Part shown: positions 26,807 to 39,633 of the stretch, in pieces
Layout: each line of letters begins with the position of its first letter
Numbering within the stretch: position 1 is the first letter of the stretch
Origin: Desulfatitalea tepidiphila
GTDB lineage: Bacteria > Desulfobacterota > Desulfobacteria > Desulfobacterales > Desulfosarcinaceae
Assembly: GCF_001293685.1 (NCBI RefSeq)
Contig: NZ_BCAG01000003.1
Span: 682,001-746,000, forward strand
Length of the DNA stretch: 64,000 bases
Reading direction: 5' to 3'
Program-made: the position numbers and the translations under genes
The notes under the pieces: generated by a model
The model's input: the letters and a program-made list of their open reading frames with translations, nothing else
Database searches by the model: none
What the model was told of the DNA's origin: nothing

Positions 26807-27814
26807 ATGAATACACAGCGAATTTTTATTTTTTTAGGGCTTATGCTCCTGCTGGCCTGCAAGAGCACGGCCCAGCCGTTGCCTCAAAGCGAAAAGCTTT
26901 CCCCCGCCAAAGTCAAGGAGATCGCCGCAAGGATCGACCGCCGTCACGGTGATTTGCCTTCGGAAATGCGCCGTCGCATTCTCGAAACCGTCGTTCGATC
27001 CATTGACAATATGGTGTTCATCGAAGGCGGGGAATTTGAGATGGGTGATTTCGGCATCCCATGCGAATACGATCCATCCAACATGTGCGAGTGGCCCTGC
27101 GGCCTGGCACCCGAGGAGATGTGTCCGATCACCATGTACACGGACGATGACCATCTTCACAAGGTTCGGCTGAGCAGCTTTTACCTATCCAGGTATCATA
27201 CGACGTTGAGAGATTTTGATCTGTTTCGGACGGCGCATGGAAAAGAGTTGTTTGATAAAGAGTATCGAGAGAGAGAGGATCTTAAAGTGCATTTTTTGCC
27301 CAATAAGCCTGCGCATACAAAAGGTTGGCAGGAGGCCAAGGATTACTGCTTATGGCTGGGTGAGTTGAGTGGGTATCCGGTTGACTTGCCGACGGAAGCC
27401 CAATGGGAGTATGCAGCCCGGAATCGCGGCCAATATGTTTGGTATCCGACCGATAATGGTAATATCGATTTTGGAAGAAATTACCCTCGTAGGCAAGAAA
27501 ACATGAATCCAATTGTATCATCAATCGGCAGCGTCTCTCCAAATCCACTCGGCCTGTATGATTTGGTTGGGAATGTGAATGAATGGGTAAATGACTGGTA
27601 TGCGGAAGATTACTACCTGGTATCCCCAGTAGACAATCCTACGGGGCCGGAGAATGGGAATAAAAAGGTGATGAGAGGAACACCATTCTATGAAACACCT
27701 TGGATGACCGCGCACTCCGTTTTGCGCAGAGCTGAAGATCTAATCAAAAAAGATTACTACTCGACCTTAAGCTTTCGTTGCGCCATACAAATGGACAGGC
27801 CCTTGGAGGATTAA
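26807..27814 (+). CDS. SUMF1/formylglycine-enzyme-fold lipoprotein, candidate immunity protein
   Basis: From the ATG at 26807, 335 residues. It has a lipoprotein signal (FLGLMLLLACKS), so it should face the periplasm. From about residue 85 it carries the SUMF1/FGE-sulfatase fold: MVFIEGGEFEMGDF, LPTEAQWEYAAR, NPLGLYDLVGNVNEWVNDWY and a final SFRCAI. The FGE copper cysteines are not obviously kept, so it is probably not a formylglycine generator. It converges on the VgrG effector with only eight bases between stops. Periplasmic SUMF1 proteins beside VgrG-linked toxins can serve as immunity proteins; that role is inference. Its second half (from about 27170) is visibly more AT-rich than its first. 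Confidence 0.72.
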   Translation: MNTQRIFIFLGLMLLLACKSTAQPLPQSEKLSPAKVKEIAARIDRRHGDLPSEMRRRILETVVRSIDNMVFIEGGEFEMGDFGIPCEYDPSNMCEWPCGLAPEEMCPITMYTDDDHLHKVRLSSFYLSRYHTTLRDFDLFRTAHGKELFDKEYREREDLKVHFLPNKPAHTKGWQEAKDYCLWLGELSGYPVDLPTEAQWEYAARNRGQYVWYPTDNGNIDFGRNYPRRQENMNPIVSSIGSVSPNPLGLYDLVGNVNEWVNDWYAEDYYLVSPVDNPTGPENGNKKVMRGTPFYETPWMTAHSVLRRAEDLIKKDYYSTLSFRCAIQMDRPLED

Positions 27815-27822
27815 TCTCGCAT

Positions 27823-30800
27823 TTAAGCAACGCCATCGAAAAGTCCGCTGGTTTTTGCTGCTATTAGTATCTCCCTTTTAAGATTGGGATTTCTTGTTGC
27901 CCAAGCAATTGTTTTTTTGTTTTCAGCCTTTAGAGAGCTTTCTGGAAGGTTGTGAATGAATTGATTGAATTGATCTTGCTGGCGCCCATCCAAGATTGAA
28001 TTCAACCGATTTAGACTTCCAGCAGCATTGACTTTTTCGGCTTTGGGAGACATATGTTCCAATACTTTGACAAATTGGTGCCAGCTGCCAATTGAGCTCA
28101 AAAGTAAAACAATCGCCTCTTCCTGACCAGACTCCCAACTGCCGATAAAACTCTCGCTTAAGACATAAATCATCGGCCCCACTGTTTCTGGAGGCAACTT
28201 TCCAATGGACAGGCTTTTGCCATCCAACAACACCGTTCTATCTTGAAGCAAGTTCGTGGCTATTCTTTCCGCCTCTGCTTTTAAGAATGTGCGAAACTGC
28301 CACCACCTCATGACTTCGCGAAAGCCATTTTGAAATATCTCCGCAGCAGTCCGGCCTGGAGATGAAATTGCCTGATAAATTCCAAAAGAAATGAATTTAA
28401 ATGCCTCTTCCGTAACACTATACAAGTAACGGTAATCGATATCCGCCAACGCCTCGCACACCAGTTTGATCACATCGTAGATTTTCTCAAAATCGACGAT
28501 GGTGCCGAACCCGCCGGCGGCACCGGGCCCGAATACCAGGCTGGCGTTGCAGTTAAAGGTCAACTGGTCCTTGGATATGCTCAAACCAAAATTGGCGCCG
28601 GCGCCCAGGCCGGCGGCCACGTTGCCTTCGGTCTTGACCGTGGCCAGTTCGCGCCAGTTCCCCGCGCCGCTCATCTGCCGGCCGTAAAGCCGGGCGCCGC
28701 GGCCTTGGTGGGCCGGCGCGAGCCACTGCAGGTCGCCGCTCAGGCTGCCGCCGGCCCGGGCGCCGGCAAAGGCTTCGGCTTTAAGGCCCAAACGGCCGCC
28801 CAGGCCGACCGATACGGACGGGGTGCCGAGCAGGGCCGTGGCGCCCGAGGCCACCTCCTGCGCCTTGTAAGTGGCTTTGATCCCTGCGTCGGCAAAGGCC
28901 TGGGCCCCGGTAAAACAGCTGAGCACGACGCTGCCGTGCAGGCGCAGCGCGCCAAAGGGATGGTGTATCGTCTGCCCCAGCCCGTTGCGGTAGGACAGGT
29001 GCAGGGGATAGCCGCCCTGGGACGGATAAAAGGTGTTCAACGCGACCTTGCCTTCGGCGAGGGAGATGGCGGCGCCGGCCTTGACCCCGATTTCCACCTG
29101 CCCTTTGTCGATCTGCCAGCTGTTGATGCCGGCGCTGGCCGAGGCGGCAAAGCGCAGCAGGTGGGCTTCGGCGCTTACCGCATAGCGGGCCGCGTCGGCA
29201 TGGTCGCTGGTCCAGGCAAATTCCCGGTGCAAGGCATTGAGCAGGTTGTCGTCGCGGCTGGACCAGGTCTTGAGCCGGGCCTCCAGGGTGCCGAAGGTGC
29301 TGGTGTCGGCATCGTCCTTTATGCCTTGCTTGATATCCGCGATCAGGCGGGTGGCCAACTGCCGGTTGAACGGGTGGGTGCGAAGCACGTCGGTGTGCAC
29401 GGTTCTGCGCCATGAGACCTGTTCCCGGTACCGGGCGCGTATATAGTAGCGCCGGTCCGGCCGGCTGAAGACGACCACCTCGATCACCTGGGTGCCGGTG
29501 CTGCTCTGGCGGCCCCGTTCGTAGGCCACGGCGCGCTTGCTTTTGGCGCCGTCGGACGGCGCGCCGGCCACCGATGCCGGTCGCCGGGCATCGGGTTCCG
29601 GCGCGGGCCGCTCGTCGAGTTGCCGCTGCACGGCGGCGATCTGTCCGTGCAGCTCGTTTAACTTGACCTGCCGCAGGGCCTGCCAGTTGCTCTCCACGTA
29701 GCTGCCTTTCAAACCGTCGCGCAGCAGCCGGGGGTGATAAGCCTGGTAAAAGTCGCGGGCCTGGCGCAGGGTGTACAACCGGCCCTGAAGGTCCTCGGCC
29801 GTGGTCAGATGGGTATCGGGCGCGATGTCCTCGGTGGGGGTTAGGGTCAGCAGCCCGGCATCTCTTGCTTTCAGGGCCCAGCGCTGTTTCTGGCAGCGGA
29901 TGCAGCCGCACTCGGCCTCCGGATCCGAGACGTTCAGACAGGCCATACAGTCATCGGCGTTCTGAAGGATGTGGTGGAACTCGTCGATGAGCCGCTGCAC
30001 CTCGTCGATCTCCTGCTTCAAGGCCTCGCTCTCGTCCTGGTCCAGCACGTAAAAGTGCGCCTCTCCGGTGATGTGCACGATGTCCACCAGCTGTTGTTTG
30101 AGGCGCAGCGGTTGGACCGGTGTCCCGGCCCGGGCGTCTGCTCCGGGCGCTGCAGAAGAAATTGGAATTGCATTAGAAACAGGCGCTGCCGCAGAAGCGG
30201 GCCCTGGTGCAATGGCGGCATCCGGCCGGATTGTCGCCGATGGCACCGGGTGGCTTTCGGATGTTTCGCCGGCCAATGCGCCGTCCGCACTCTGGGGTGC
30301 AAGCGGCGACTGGGTAAATGTGCCCCGGCCGGTCAGGGCGCTGCCCCCGCTGTTGAAATTGATGCGCGGCGCGCCGATGGCGATGCCCGATGATCCGATG
30401 GTGACGAAGCTGGGCCCCACCTTCAACGTCAGGCGGGCGCCGGCCTCGAGCACCGCGTCGGCCAGGGCCGCAATGTCCATGCTGCCGCCGGTCTGAAGCA
30501 CATGGTCGCCGCCGCTTTTGCGTTCAAGGTCCTTGCCCACGGTCAGGCAGGCAACGCCGTCGATTGTCTCCACAGCATCGGCGCCCACGCGGAAATGGCG
30601 GCTGCCGCCGATGTGCGTCAGACGCGAGCCCTGGATATGGGTGTGGGCGCTGCGGCCGACAAAGGTGCGCCGGTCGTTTTCGACCACCAGGTCCATCTGC
30701 CGCTGGGCATGCACAAAGAGCTGTTCGCCCTCCTTGCGATCTTCGAAGCGGATCTCGTTGAACCCTTCTCCGGATGTCGAGCGGCTTTTGATGGTCGATA

Positions 30801-32178
30801 CGCTCTTTTGGGCGGGCAGGGGGTAAGGCGGCAGGTTTTGCCCGTGGTAGAGCCGGCCGGTGATCATGGGCCGGTCCGGGTCGCCCTCTTCAAAGCCCAC
30901 GATCACCTCCTGGCCTGCTCGCGGCAGATGCACGGCGCCCCAGGCGGTGCCGGCCCAGCTCTGGGTAACGCGCACCCAGGTGCCGGCCGGCGTGCCTCTT
31001 TCCCAGTGAAACCGCACCTGGACCCGGCCGTGGCGGTCGGTGTGGATCTGCCCGTCGGCCGCACCGGTCACGATGGCGGTTTGCACGCCCCGGATCACGG
31101 GCTTGGGCAGGGGCTCGGGCCGGATGATGGCCTCGGCCGGCACGGCCGTAAAGGTGTTGACATAGATGGTGCCCCGGGCCGTGTTCACCTCCTCTATCGA
31201 CTGGGGCTGATCGCCCCGGTGGCGGACCTGCACGGCCAGGTAGGCGCCGTCGTCGGCCGCGCATAGGTGGCCGTCCGTCTTGAAGATCAGGCCCGGGGCC
31301 AGGCCAGGCTTCGTGCTCCTGCCTTCGGCCAGGTCCCGGTACATGCGCTGCTGCTCTTCCCGCACCCGGGCCAGGCGGCGGCCCTGGTCGGGCAGCCGGT
31401 GGCCGCCCGGATAGTCGTAGTGCGTCCGGCCCTTGTCCTGGCCGGAGGATGCGGTGGTCAAATTCAGGGCCGGTCTTTCAAAATTGTAGTCGCCCAATTC
31501 CACCCGGTCGCTGGTCAGCGTAAAGGTGCGCGCCCAATCGATGATGGCTTCATGTTCTGGGACCAGTCCGGCGCCGGGGTGGTAGTCCAGGGTCCGTTCA
31601 CCCGCGATCCGGCCATAGGCCGCCGGGCTGTCGCCAAAGACCATGCGGTGGCGCTGCCGATCGTGCTCGAAGAAAAAGTAGATCCCTTCCTGGGCCAGCA
31701 GTCGGCGCACGAAAGCCAGGTCGCTTTCGCGGTACTGCACGCAATGCTCCCTTGGCGGATACTTGCCCTGCAGCCGGAATGCCCACCCATCGGGGTCCAG
31801 GCCCGCGGCTTTGAACACCTGCGCGACGATTTGAGGCACGGTAAGACCGGCAAAGATGCGGCAGTCGCTACGCAGATTCAGCAAGGCGGCCTGTGGCGCA
31901 AGCCGGGCCTCGTAGCGCTCCAGTCGCCCGGATGCTTCCCGGTAAAAAAATTCGGTCACCAGGCCGTGGAAACAGCGTTCATGATCCCGCCCCTGGACGG
32001 TGAGGCATCCGCTGTGACCGAGCGCGGCCTCGCACGGGACCCGATCCTCGCTGGCCAGGTTCAGGCGGACTTCAAACGGTTCGGAGATCTTTTCTGTGGC
32101 CGTGAAATCGACGACCAGAAATTCGATGCCGCCGACGGTGAAGCAGAAGCGCGCGGCATCGGACGCGGGCACTGTCAT
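27823..32178 (-). CDS. vgrG: VgrG spike protein with large C-terminal effector extension
   Basis: 1,451 residues. Residues 1-560 are a type VI secretion VgrG/Rhs spike (LGHSGCLTVQGRDHERCFHG, CVQYRESDLAFVRRLLAQEG, RPMITGRLYHGQNLPPYP), followed by a DUF2345-like beta helix (near 580-610), an Ala/Pro-rich linker (640-690), a Cys-rich patch around 740-766 (CMAC, CGCIRC), a long region, a Gly/Ala-rich beta segment (1180-1226), and a C-terminal tip from about 1228 that I do not recognise. The tip's DNA (27823-28500) is visibly AT-richer. Fused extensions on VgrG are usually secreted toxins. No other type VI genes are in the window, so this is an orphan vgrG island. Confidence 0.85.
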   Translation of the reverse strand: MTVPASDAARFCFTVGGIEFLVVDFTATEKISEPFEVRLNLASEDRVPCEAALGHSGCLTVQGRDHERCFHGLVTEFFYREASGRLERYEARLAPQAALLNLRSDCRIFAGLTVPQIVAQVFKAAGLDPDGWAFRLQGKYPPREHCVQYRESDLAFVRRLLAQEGIYFFFEHDRQRHRMVFGDSPAAYGRIAGERTLDYHPGAGLVPEHEAIIDWARTFTLTSDRVELGDYNFERPALNLTTASSGQDKGRTHYDYPGGHRLPDQGRRLARVREEQQRMYRDLAEGRSTKPGLAPGLIFKTDGHLCAADDGAYLAVQVRHRGDQPQSIEEVNTARGTIYVNTFTAVPAEAIIRPEPLPKPVIRGVQTAIVTGAADGQIHTDRHGRVQVRFHWERGTPAGTWVRVTQSWAGTAWGAVHLPRAGQEVIVGFEEGDPDRPMITGRLYHGQNLPPYPLPAQKSVSTIKSRSTSGEGFNEIRFEDRKEGEQLFVHAQRQMDLVVENDRRTFVGRSAHTHIQGSRLTHIGGSRHFRVGADAVETIDGVACLTVGKDLERKSGGDHVLQTGGSMDIAALADAVLEAGARLTLKVGPSFVTIGSSGIAIGAPRINFNSGGSALTGRGTFTQSPLAPQSADGALAGETSESHPVPSATIRPDAAIAPGPASAAAPVSNAIPISSAAPGADARAGTPVQPLRLKQQLVDIVHITGEAHFYVLDQDESEALKQEIDEVQRLIDEFHHILQNADDCMACLNVSDPEAECGCIRCQKQRWALKARDAGLLTLTPTEDIAPDTHLTTAEDLQGRLYTLRQARDFYQAYHPRLLRDGLKGSYVESNWQALRQVKLNELHGQIAAVQRQLDERPAPEPDARRPASVAGAPSDGAKSKRAVAYERGRQSSTGTQVIEVVVFSRPDRRYYIRARYREQVSWRRTVHTDVLRTHPFNRQLATRLIADIKQGIKDDADTSTFGTLEARLKTWSSRDDNLLNALHREFAWTSDHADAARYAVSAEAHLLRFAASASAGINSWQIDKGQVEIGVKAGAAISLAEGKVALNTFYPSQGGYPLHLSYRNGLGQTIHHPFGALRLHGSVVLSCFTGAQAFADAGIKATYKAQEVASGATALLGTPSVSVGLGGRLGLKAEAFAGARAGGSLSGDLQWLAPAHQGRGARLYGRQMSGAGNWRELATVKTEGNVAAGLGAGANFGLSISKDQLTFNCNASLVFGPGAAGGFGTIVDFEKIYDVIKLVCEALADIDYRYLYSVTEEAFKFISFGIYQAISSPGRTAAEIFQNGFREVMRWWQFRTFLKAEAERIATNLLQDRTVLLDGKSLSIGKLPPETVGPMIYVLSESFIGSWESGQEEAIVLLLSSIGSWHQFVKVLEHMSPKAEKVNAAGSLNRLNSILDGRQQDQFNQFIHNLPESSLKAENKKTIAWATRNPNLKREILIAAKTSGLFDGVA

Positions 32179-32542
32179 GGGCGCCTCCGATGGGGGGTAA
32201 CGATATACAGGTTTTACTTCCGGTCATCCCGACAGGCCGCGGGTGCGGCGTGGATGATGCTTCTCCTCGAGGCAGGGCAGATCCGATGACGATCTGCAGC
32301 CGTTCCGAATGTGAGGAAATTTTGAATGAATGAATCGGTGCGCAGTATGACGATGTGAAGCGGAGTTGTCAACCGTCAATATGAGGCATCGCCGATGGTG
32401 GACCGTCGACTGAGCGGTTCTAAACTTTATGGTGACATGCGCCCTTAGTGGATGGGGACTATGCAACAGGCGCAAAGTCCTTTAGAATTGAAATCAACAT
32501 GAGCATTTTTAAGGACACCTTCAGTCCAGGCGGTCTGCAGGC
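32179..32542. other. Intergenic region between vgrG and the GIY-YIG gene
   Basis: 364 bases holding the divergent promoters. Short frames here have no homology. No strong repeat or hairpin was noticed. Confidence 0.4.
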
Positions 32543-33019
32543 ATGAACCTCGAACTGTTGCCCAGGGGGAAAGGCAGCTACCTGCTGGTCCTGAGACTGC
32601 CCGAGCTTAAGACAATACAGGTCGGCCGCCTGGGCTGCATCGCATTTCAGCGCGGGTGGTATGCCTATGCGGGCAGCGCTTTTGGGCCGGGCGGACTGGC
32701 CGCTCGTCTGCGCCATCATCTCGTGCCCGTGCGCCGGCCGCACTGGCATATCGACTATTTCCGCGTCGAAGCGAGGGTGACCGAGATCTGGACGGCCGAG
32801 GGCATGCCTTGCCGGGAGCATGACTGGGCTTCGGCCCTGACCAAGGGGATTGGGGCGGGAACCGGTATACGCGGGTTCGGCTGCTCGGACTGCCGGTGCC
32901 TCTCCCACCTGATCTATTTCAAACACGGGTTCAAACACGGGTTCAATCGCCGGCCGGCGAAAGCTTGGCTTATGAAAGTATTAGGGGAGGGCACCGTCAA
33001 ATGCTGCATTCGCAAATGA
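32543..33019 (+). CDS. GIY-YIG nuclease-family protein (DUF123)
   Basis: 158 residues. The pattern GSYLLVLRL ... IQVGRLG ... GWYAYAGSAFGPGGLAARLRHH is the DUF123 branch of the GIY-YIG/Uri superfamily, whose core normally has GxYxL, YAGSA and a conserved Arg. It then has the typical HWHIDYFR and a CSDCRCLSHL cysteine patch that may bind metal. The function of DUF123 proteins is not established. Near its end a 12-base unit (TTCAAACACGGG) is duplicated, giving KHGFKHGF. Its 3' end overlaps the next gene by 19 bases. Confidence 0.8.
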   Translation: MNLELLPRGKGSYLLVLRLPELKTIQVGRLGCIAFQRGWYAYAGSAFGPGGLAARLRHHLVPVRRPHWHIDYFRVEARVTEIWTAEGMPCREHDWASALTKGIGAGTGIRGFGCSDCRCLSHLIYFKHGFKHGFNRRPAKAWLMKVLGEGTVKCCIRK

Positions 33020-34155
33020 CACCTGTTGGAAGTCGGTTTCGAAACCTGAAGGTTCTGCCGGTTATCCTGTTTTTGCTTTTATGCTTCATCTCCTGCCGGC
33101 AGGTTGTCCCACCCGATGTCGAACATCGGCCGATCTGCGTGCCGGCCGAGGATTTCAACCGGCTTTTTGAACGCACGGGCCCCGGATGGACAGGAGGCGA
33201 CGGCACCCTGTCCGTTTTGCTCCCCGACGGCCGCACGCTCTGGCTGTTCGGCGATACGCTCCTGGGCAGGGTCCGGCCAGACGGGACCCGGCCCGTCGAT
33301 ACCCCCTTTGTCCATAATTCGCTGGTCGTGCAAGAGGGCGCTCGGTTGGAGACGCGCGTCGGTTCTGTCCGGGGAGAGCCGGGTGCCTTTTTCTCCCCTT
33401 CTTCTGCAGAAGAATGGTTCTGGCCCGGCCACGGTATCGTCGTGGGCAATCGCCTCAAGATTTTTCTGCATCGTTTCGAGCAAACCGCTCCCAAGTTGTG
33501 GGCCTGGCGCTGGATCGGCACCGATCTGGCAAATGTCTCCCTGCCTTCGTTGACGCTGACCGGTATCCAGCCTGCGCCATCGGATAATCAGATCCTTTAT
33601 GGCGTCTGCCTTCTGGAAGCCGACGGCTATACGTATATCTACGGCACGGCCGACCGGCACCATCCCAAAGAGGCCCATGTGGCGCGTGTACCGGCCGGCC
33701 GCCTGAAAGGGCCGTGGGACTATTTCAACGGTGCTTGCTGGTCGGGGCAGGCGGTCGCAACGTGCCGTATCCTGGCCGGCGTCTCCACCCAGTACAGCGT
33801 GATTCGGTCCGGTCGTCACTTTTACCTCTTCACCATGGACGGTCGCGCCGTGTTTTCCAATCTCATCGTCGTCTACCGAGCCGTTCATCCCCAAGGCCCC
33901 TGGCAGGGACCGCTGGCCCTTTACCAGGCCCCGGAAGCCGACGATCAGGTGATTGCCTACAATCCCTTTGCACATGTGCAATTCCTTGACAAAAACCGTG
34001 TGCTCCTGTCGTACAATCTCAATCATGTCTCCAACCCGGACGCCTTGTACCAGGATGCCGCCCTGTACCGGCCACGCTTTGTCCGCGTCGATCTCGGCGA
34101 AGCGGACCGGCGGTTAGACGCTGAATCGCAGCTCCAGGTCGGCGGTAACCGATAA
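33001..34155 (+). CDS. DUF4185-type lipoprotein
   Basis: I start at the ATG at 33001, with GGGGAGGG nine bases upstream, inside the end of the GIY-YIG gene; 384 residues. A lipoprotein signal ends FLLLCFISC. The mature part begins PDGRTLWLFGDTLLGR and FVHNSLVVQ, the start of DUF4185/beta-propeller proteins related to glycoside hydrolase folds, and repeats similar strands at intervals. It should be anchored at the cell envelope. The substrate is unknown, and nothing nearby suggests one. An earlier in-frame ATG lies within the preceding gene and is unlikely. Confidence 0.75.
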   Translation: MLHSQMTPVGSRFRNLKVLPVILFLLLCFISCRQVVPPDVEHRPICVPAEDFNRLFERTGPGWTGGDGTLSVLLPDGRTLWLFGDTLLGRVRPDGTRPVDTPFVHNSLVVQEGARLETRVGSVRGEPGAFFSPSSAEEWFWPGHGIVVGNRLKIFLHRFEQTAPKLWAWRWIGTDLANVSLPSLTLTGIQPAPSDNQILYGVCLLEADGYTYIYGTADRHHPKEAHVARVPAGRLKGPWDYFNGACWSGQAVATCRILAGVSTQYSVIRSGRHFYLFTMDGRAVFSNLIVVYRAVHPQGPWQGPLALYQAPEADDQVIAYNPFAHVQFLDKNRVLLSYNLNHVSNPDALYQDAALYRPRFVRVDLGEADRRLDAESQLQVGGNR

Positions 34156-34269
34156 AAATAGAGCGAGCGTTCGATTTTTTGGGTTGACAGCGCCCCCGAC
34201 AGCTTGCTAAAAAATGCGGCACGGACCATCCAGGCGGATAAACACTTAAAATCATACGAGGTAGTTAAC

Positions 34270-35382
34270 ATGATCAAATCAAGACTCTGCGACCTGATCG
34301 GCATCAAGTATCCCATCATCCAGGCGGGCATGGGCCCTTTCAGCAACAACAATCTGTGTGTCGCCGCAGCCAATGCCGGCGTACTCGGACTGCTGTCCAC
34401 CAGCGGTCTTTTCAGCAAGGAAACCCAGCCCTGGGTCTACAACGCATTTTGCGACAGCGGCGAGGCGGACCGCGATGACGACATGGCGACGGCTTTCGAA
34501 AAGGTCCTGAAACGAACCTATCGACTGGTCAAGGATAAGGGCGGCGTATACGGGCCCAACGTGATGGTCTCCGCCGAGCTGAAAGAGCAGGCCAATATCA
34601 TGATCGAAACGGCCATCAAGGTTCGGGAGGAAAATCCCGACATGAAAAACCACCTCAAGGTGATGTACACCTCCGCAGGCGATCCCATGGGGTGGGGCGA
34701 GAAGATCAAAAAAGCGGGCTTCACCTGGATTCACATCGTGCCCTCGGTCAAGGGTGCGATGCGTTGTAAAAAGGCTGGGGTCGATGTGATCGTCGCCTCG
34801 GGGCACGAGGGTGGTTTCCATACGCACTGGGAGCCGCTGCACTCCATGGTGCTGCTGCCGGCCGTGGTCGATGCCGTAGCGGATGACAAGACGCTGGTGA
34901 TCGGCGGCGGCGGGTTTTCCGACGGTAAGACCCTCGTCGCGGGCCTGGCGTTGGGTGCCGACGGCATCCTGATGGGCACCCGTTTTCTGGCCACCCAGGA
35001 AAGCGATTTCCACCAGATCTGGAAAGAGGGCGTGGTCAAGGCCGGAGACCGCGGCACACTGATTGCCCGTGGTTTTGTGGGCCCGGCCCGGTGGCTGAGG
35101 ACTCCTCGAAGTGAAGAACACGCCCAAAATACCCTTAAAAAGTCACCCGGCGTTTTTCTCGGCACGCCCGATGATTATTCCAACCTCGACATGTCGCTGA
35201 TCGAATACGAGATCGAGTCCATCAAGGCCACCTACGAAGGAAACGAAGAAAAGGCGCTCATGGCCGCCGGCGAAGTGGCCCAGCGCATCAAGGACATGCC
35301 CAAGGTCAACGACATGGTTCAGAACATTATGAAGGAAGCAGACGAAGCGTTTGCGCAATTGACCCGGAAGTTTCAAAAATAG
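34270..35382 (+). CDS. Nitronate monooxygenase/FabK-like flavin oxidoreductase
   Basis: I place the start at 34270 (MIKSRLCDLIG), with GAGG nearby; 370 residues. It shows KYPIIQAGMGPFSNNNLCVAAANAG (FMN and substrate), VDVIVASGHEGGFHT, VIGGGGFSDGKTLVAGLALGADGILMGTRFLAT (FMN phosphate site), typical of NAD(P)H-dependent flavin oxidoreductases of the 2-nitropropane dioxygenase family, which includes enoyl-ACP reductase FabK. The catalytic His of nitronate monooxygenases is in GHEGG. The exact substrate is not clear. A strong terminator follows at 35401. Confidence 0.85.
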   Translation: MIKSRLCDLIGIKYPIIQAGMGPFSNNNLCVAAANAGVLGLLSTSGLFSKETQPWVYNAFCDSGEADRDDDMATAFEKVLKRTYRLVKDKGGVYGPNVMVSAELKEQANIMIETAIKVREENPDMKNHLKVMYTSAGDPMGWGEKIKKAGFTWIHIVPSVKGAMRCKKAGVDVIVASGHEGGFHTHWEPLHSMVLLPAVVDAVADDKTLVIGGGGFSDGKTLVAGLALGADGILMGTRFLATQESDFHQIWKEGVVKAGDRGTLIARGFVGPARWLRTPRSEEHAQNTLKKSPGVFLGTPDDYSNLDMSLIEYEIESIKATYEGNEEKALMAAGEVAQRIKDMPKVNDMVQNIMKEADEAFAQLTRKFQK

Positions 35383-35400
35383 AAGTTCGATTCGAAAAAA

Positions 35401-35434
35401 TGCCGGAGACCTCTGTTCGGTCTCCGGCATTTTT
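35401..35434 (+). terminator. Rho-independent terminator
   Basis: TGCCGGAGACC and GGTCTCCGGCA form a perfect 11-pair stem around a seven-base loop, followed by TTTTT. It lies 18 bases after the flavin oxidoreductase stop. Confidence 0.9.
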
Positions 35435-35529
35435 GTTATGTTGGCAACCTGTGGCGACCGCTCCTTGCCGTCCGACGGATGGGAAGCGCGACTCCTTTTA
35501 TCCTTTCAGCCAGGGGAAGTGGCCGAAAC

Positions 35530-35766
35530 ATGACGATCCAAGCCAAAAAGATATTTGCAATGGTGGATTATGATACATGCAACCCCAGGGACTGCAATCC
35601 TGAAAAAGGGGTCTGCCCGGCCGTAGCGGCCTGCACCCATAAAGTGATCAAACAGATCGACGGCCCATTCGAGCCCCCCATCATTTTTTACGACCTGTGC
35701 ATGGGATGCTGGGACTGCATCGAGGCCTGTCCCCTGGATGCCATCCAAATGAAAGAGGTGTCATAG
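35530..35766 (+). CDS. Ferredoxin-like 4Fe-4S protein (RLI/ABCE1 N-terminus-like)
   Basis: From the ATG at 35530, 78 residues. It has an atypical first cysteine set (DTCNPRDCNPEKGVCPAVAAC) and a classical second set CMGCWDCIEACP. The order, with the phrase VDYDTCNPRDCN, resembles the two-cluster N-terminal domain of the ABCE1/RLI ribosome-recycling ATPase of archaea, here as a stand-alone protein. It may carry electrons or be a small accessory. The start could instead be at 35560. It is followed after about 250 bases by a large kinase gene, with no sign that they share function. Confidence 0.7.
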   Translation: MTIQAKKIFAMVDYDTCNPRDCNPEKGVCPAVAACTHKVIKQIDGPFEPPIIFYDLCMGCWDCIEACPLDAIQMKEVS

Positions 35767-36021
35767 GCCCGATCGTGCGGCTCGACCTGTTTTTCTCCTG
35801 CCTTTTCCGCCCGCTTTTTGCTTGCCAAATCACCTTGGGACACATACTGTTTTTATAGTTTTATTTGTCATTTGCCTTTCCCTGGCGGTCTGTGACGGGG
35901 CAGATCGTATCGCCCTGCCGAAAACCCTTCGCCGATCGACCCGATATGGCCGACGTCGAGCCCCTTGGGGGGTGTCCGAGGAATGGGAAACAGGAAAGAG
36001 GAGGCGTTCTACGGCCATTCC

Positions 36022-39629
<3,608 letters not shown>

Positions 39630-39633
<4 letters not shown>

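Noticed and set aside
26691-26810. A 39-codon frame whose stop overlaps the start of the SUMF1 lipoprotein (ATGA)
   Set aside because: No ribosome site, no homology; basic, low-complexity peptide. Overlap alone is weak evidence.
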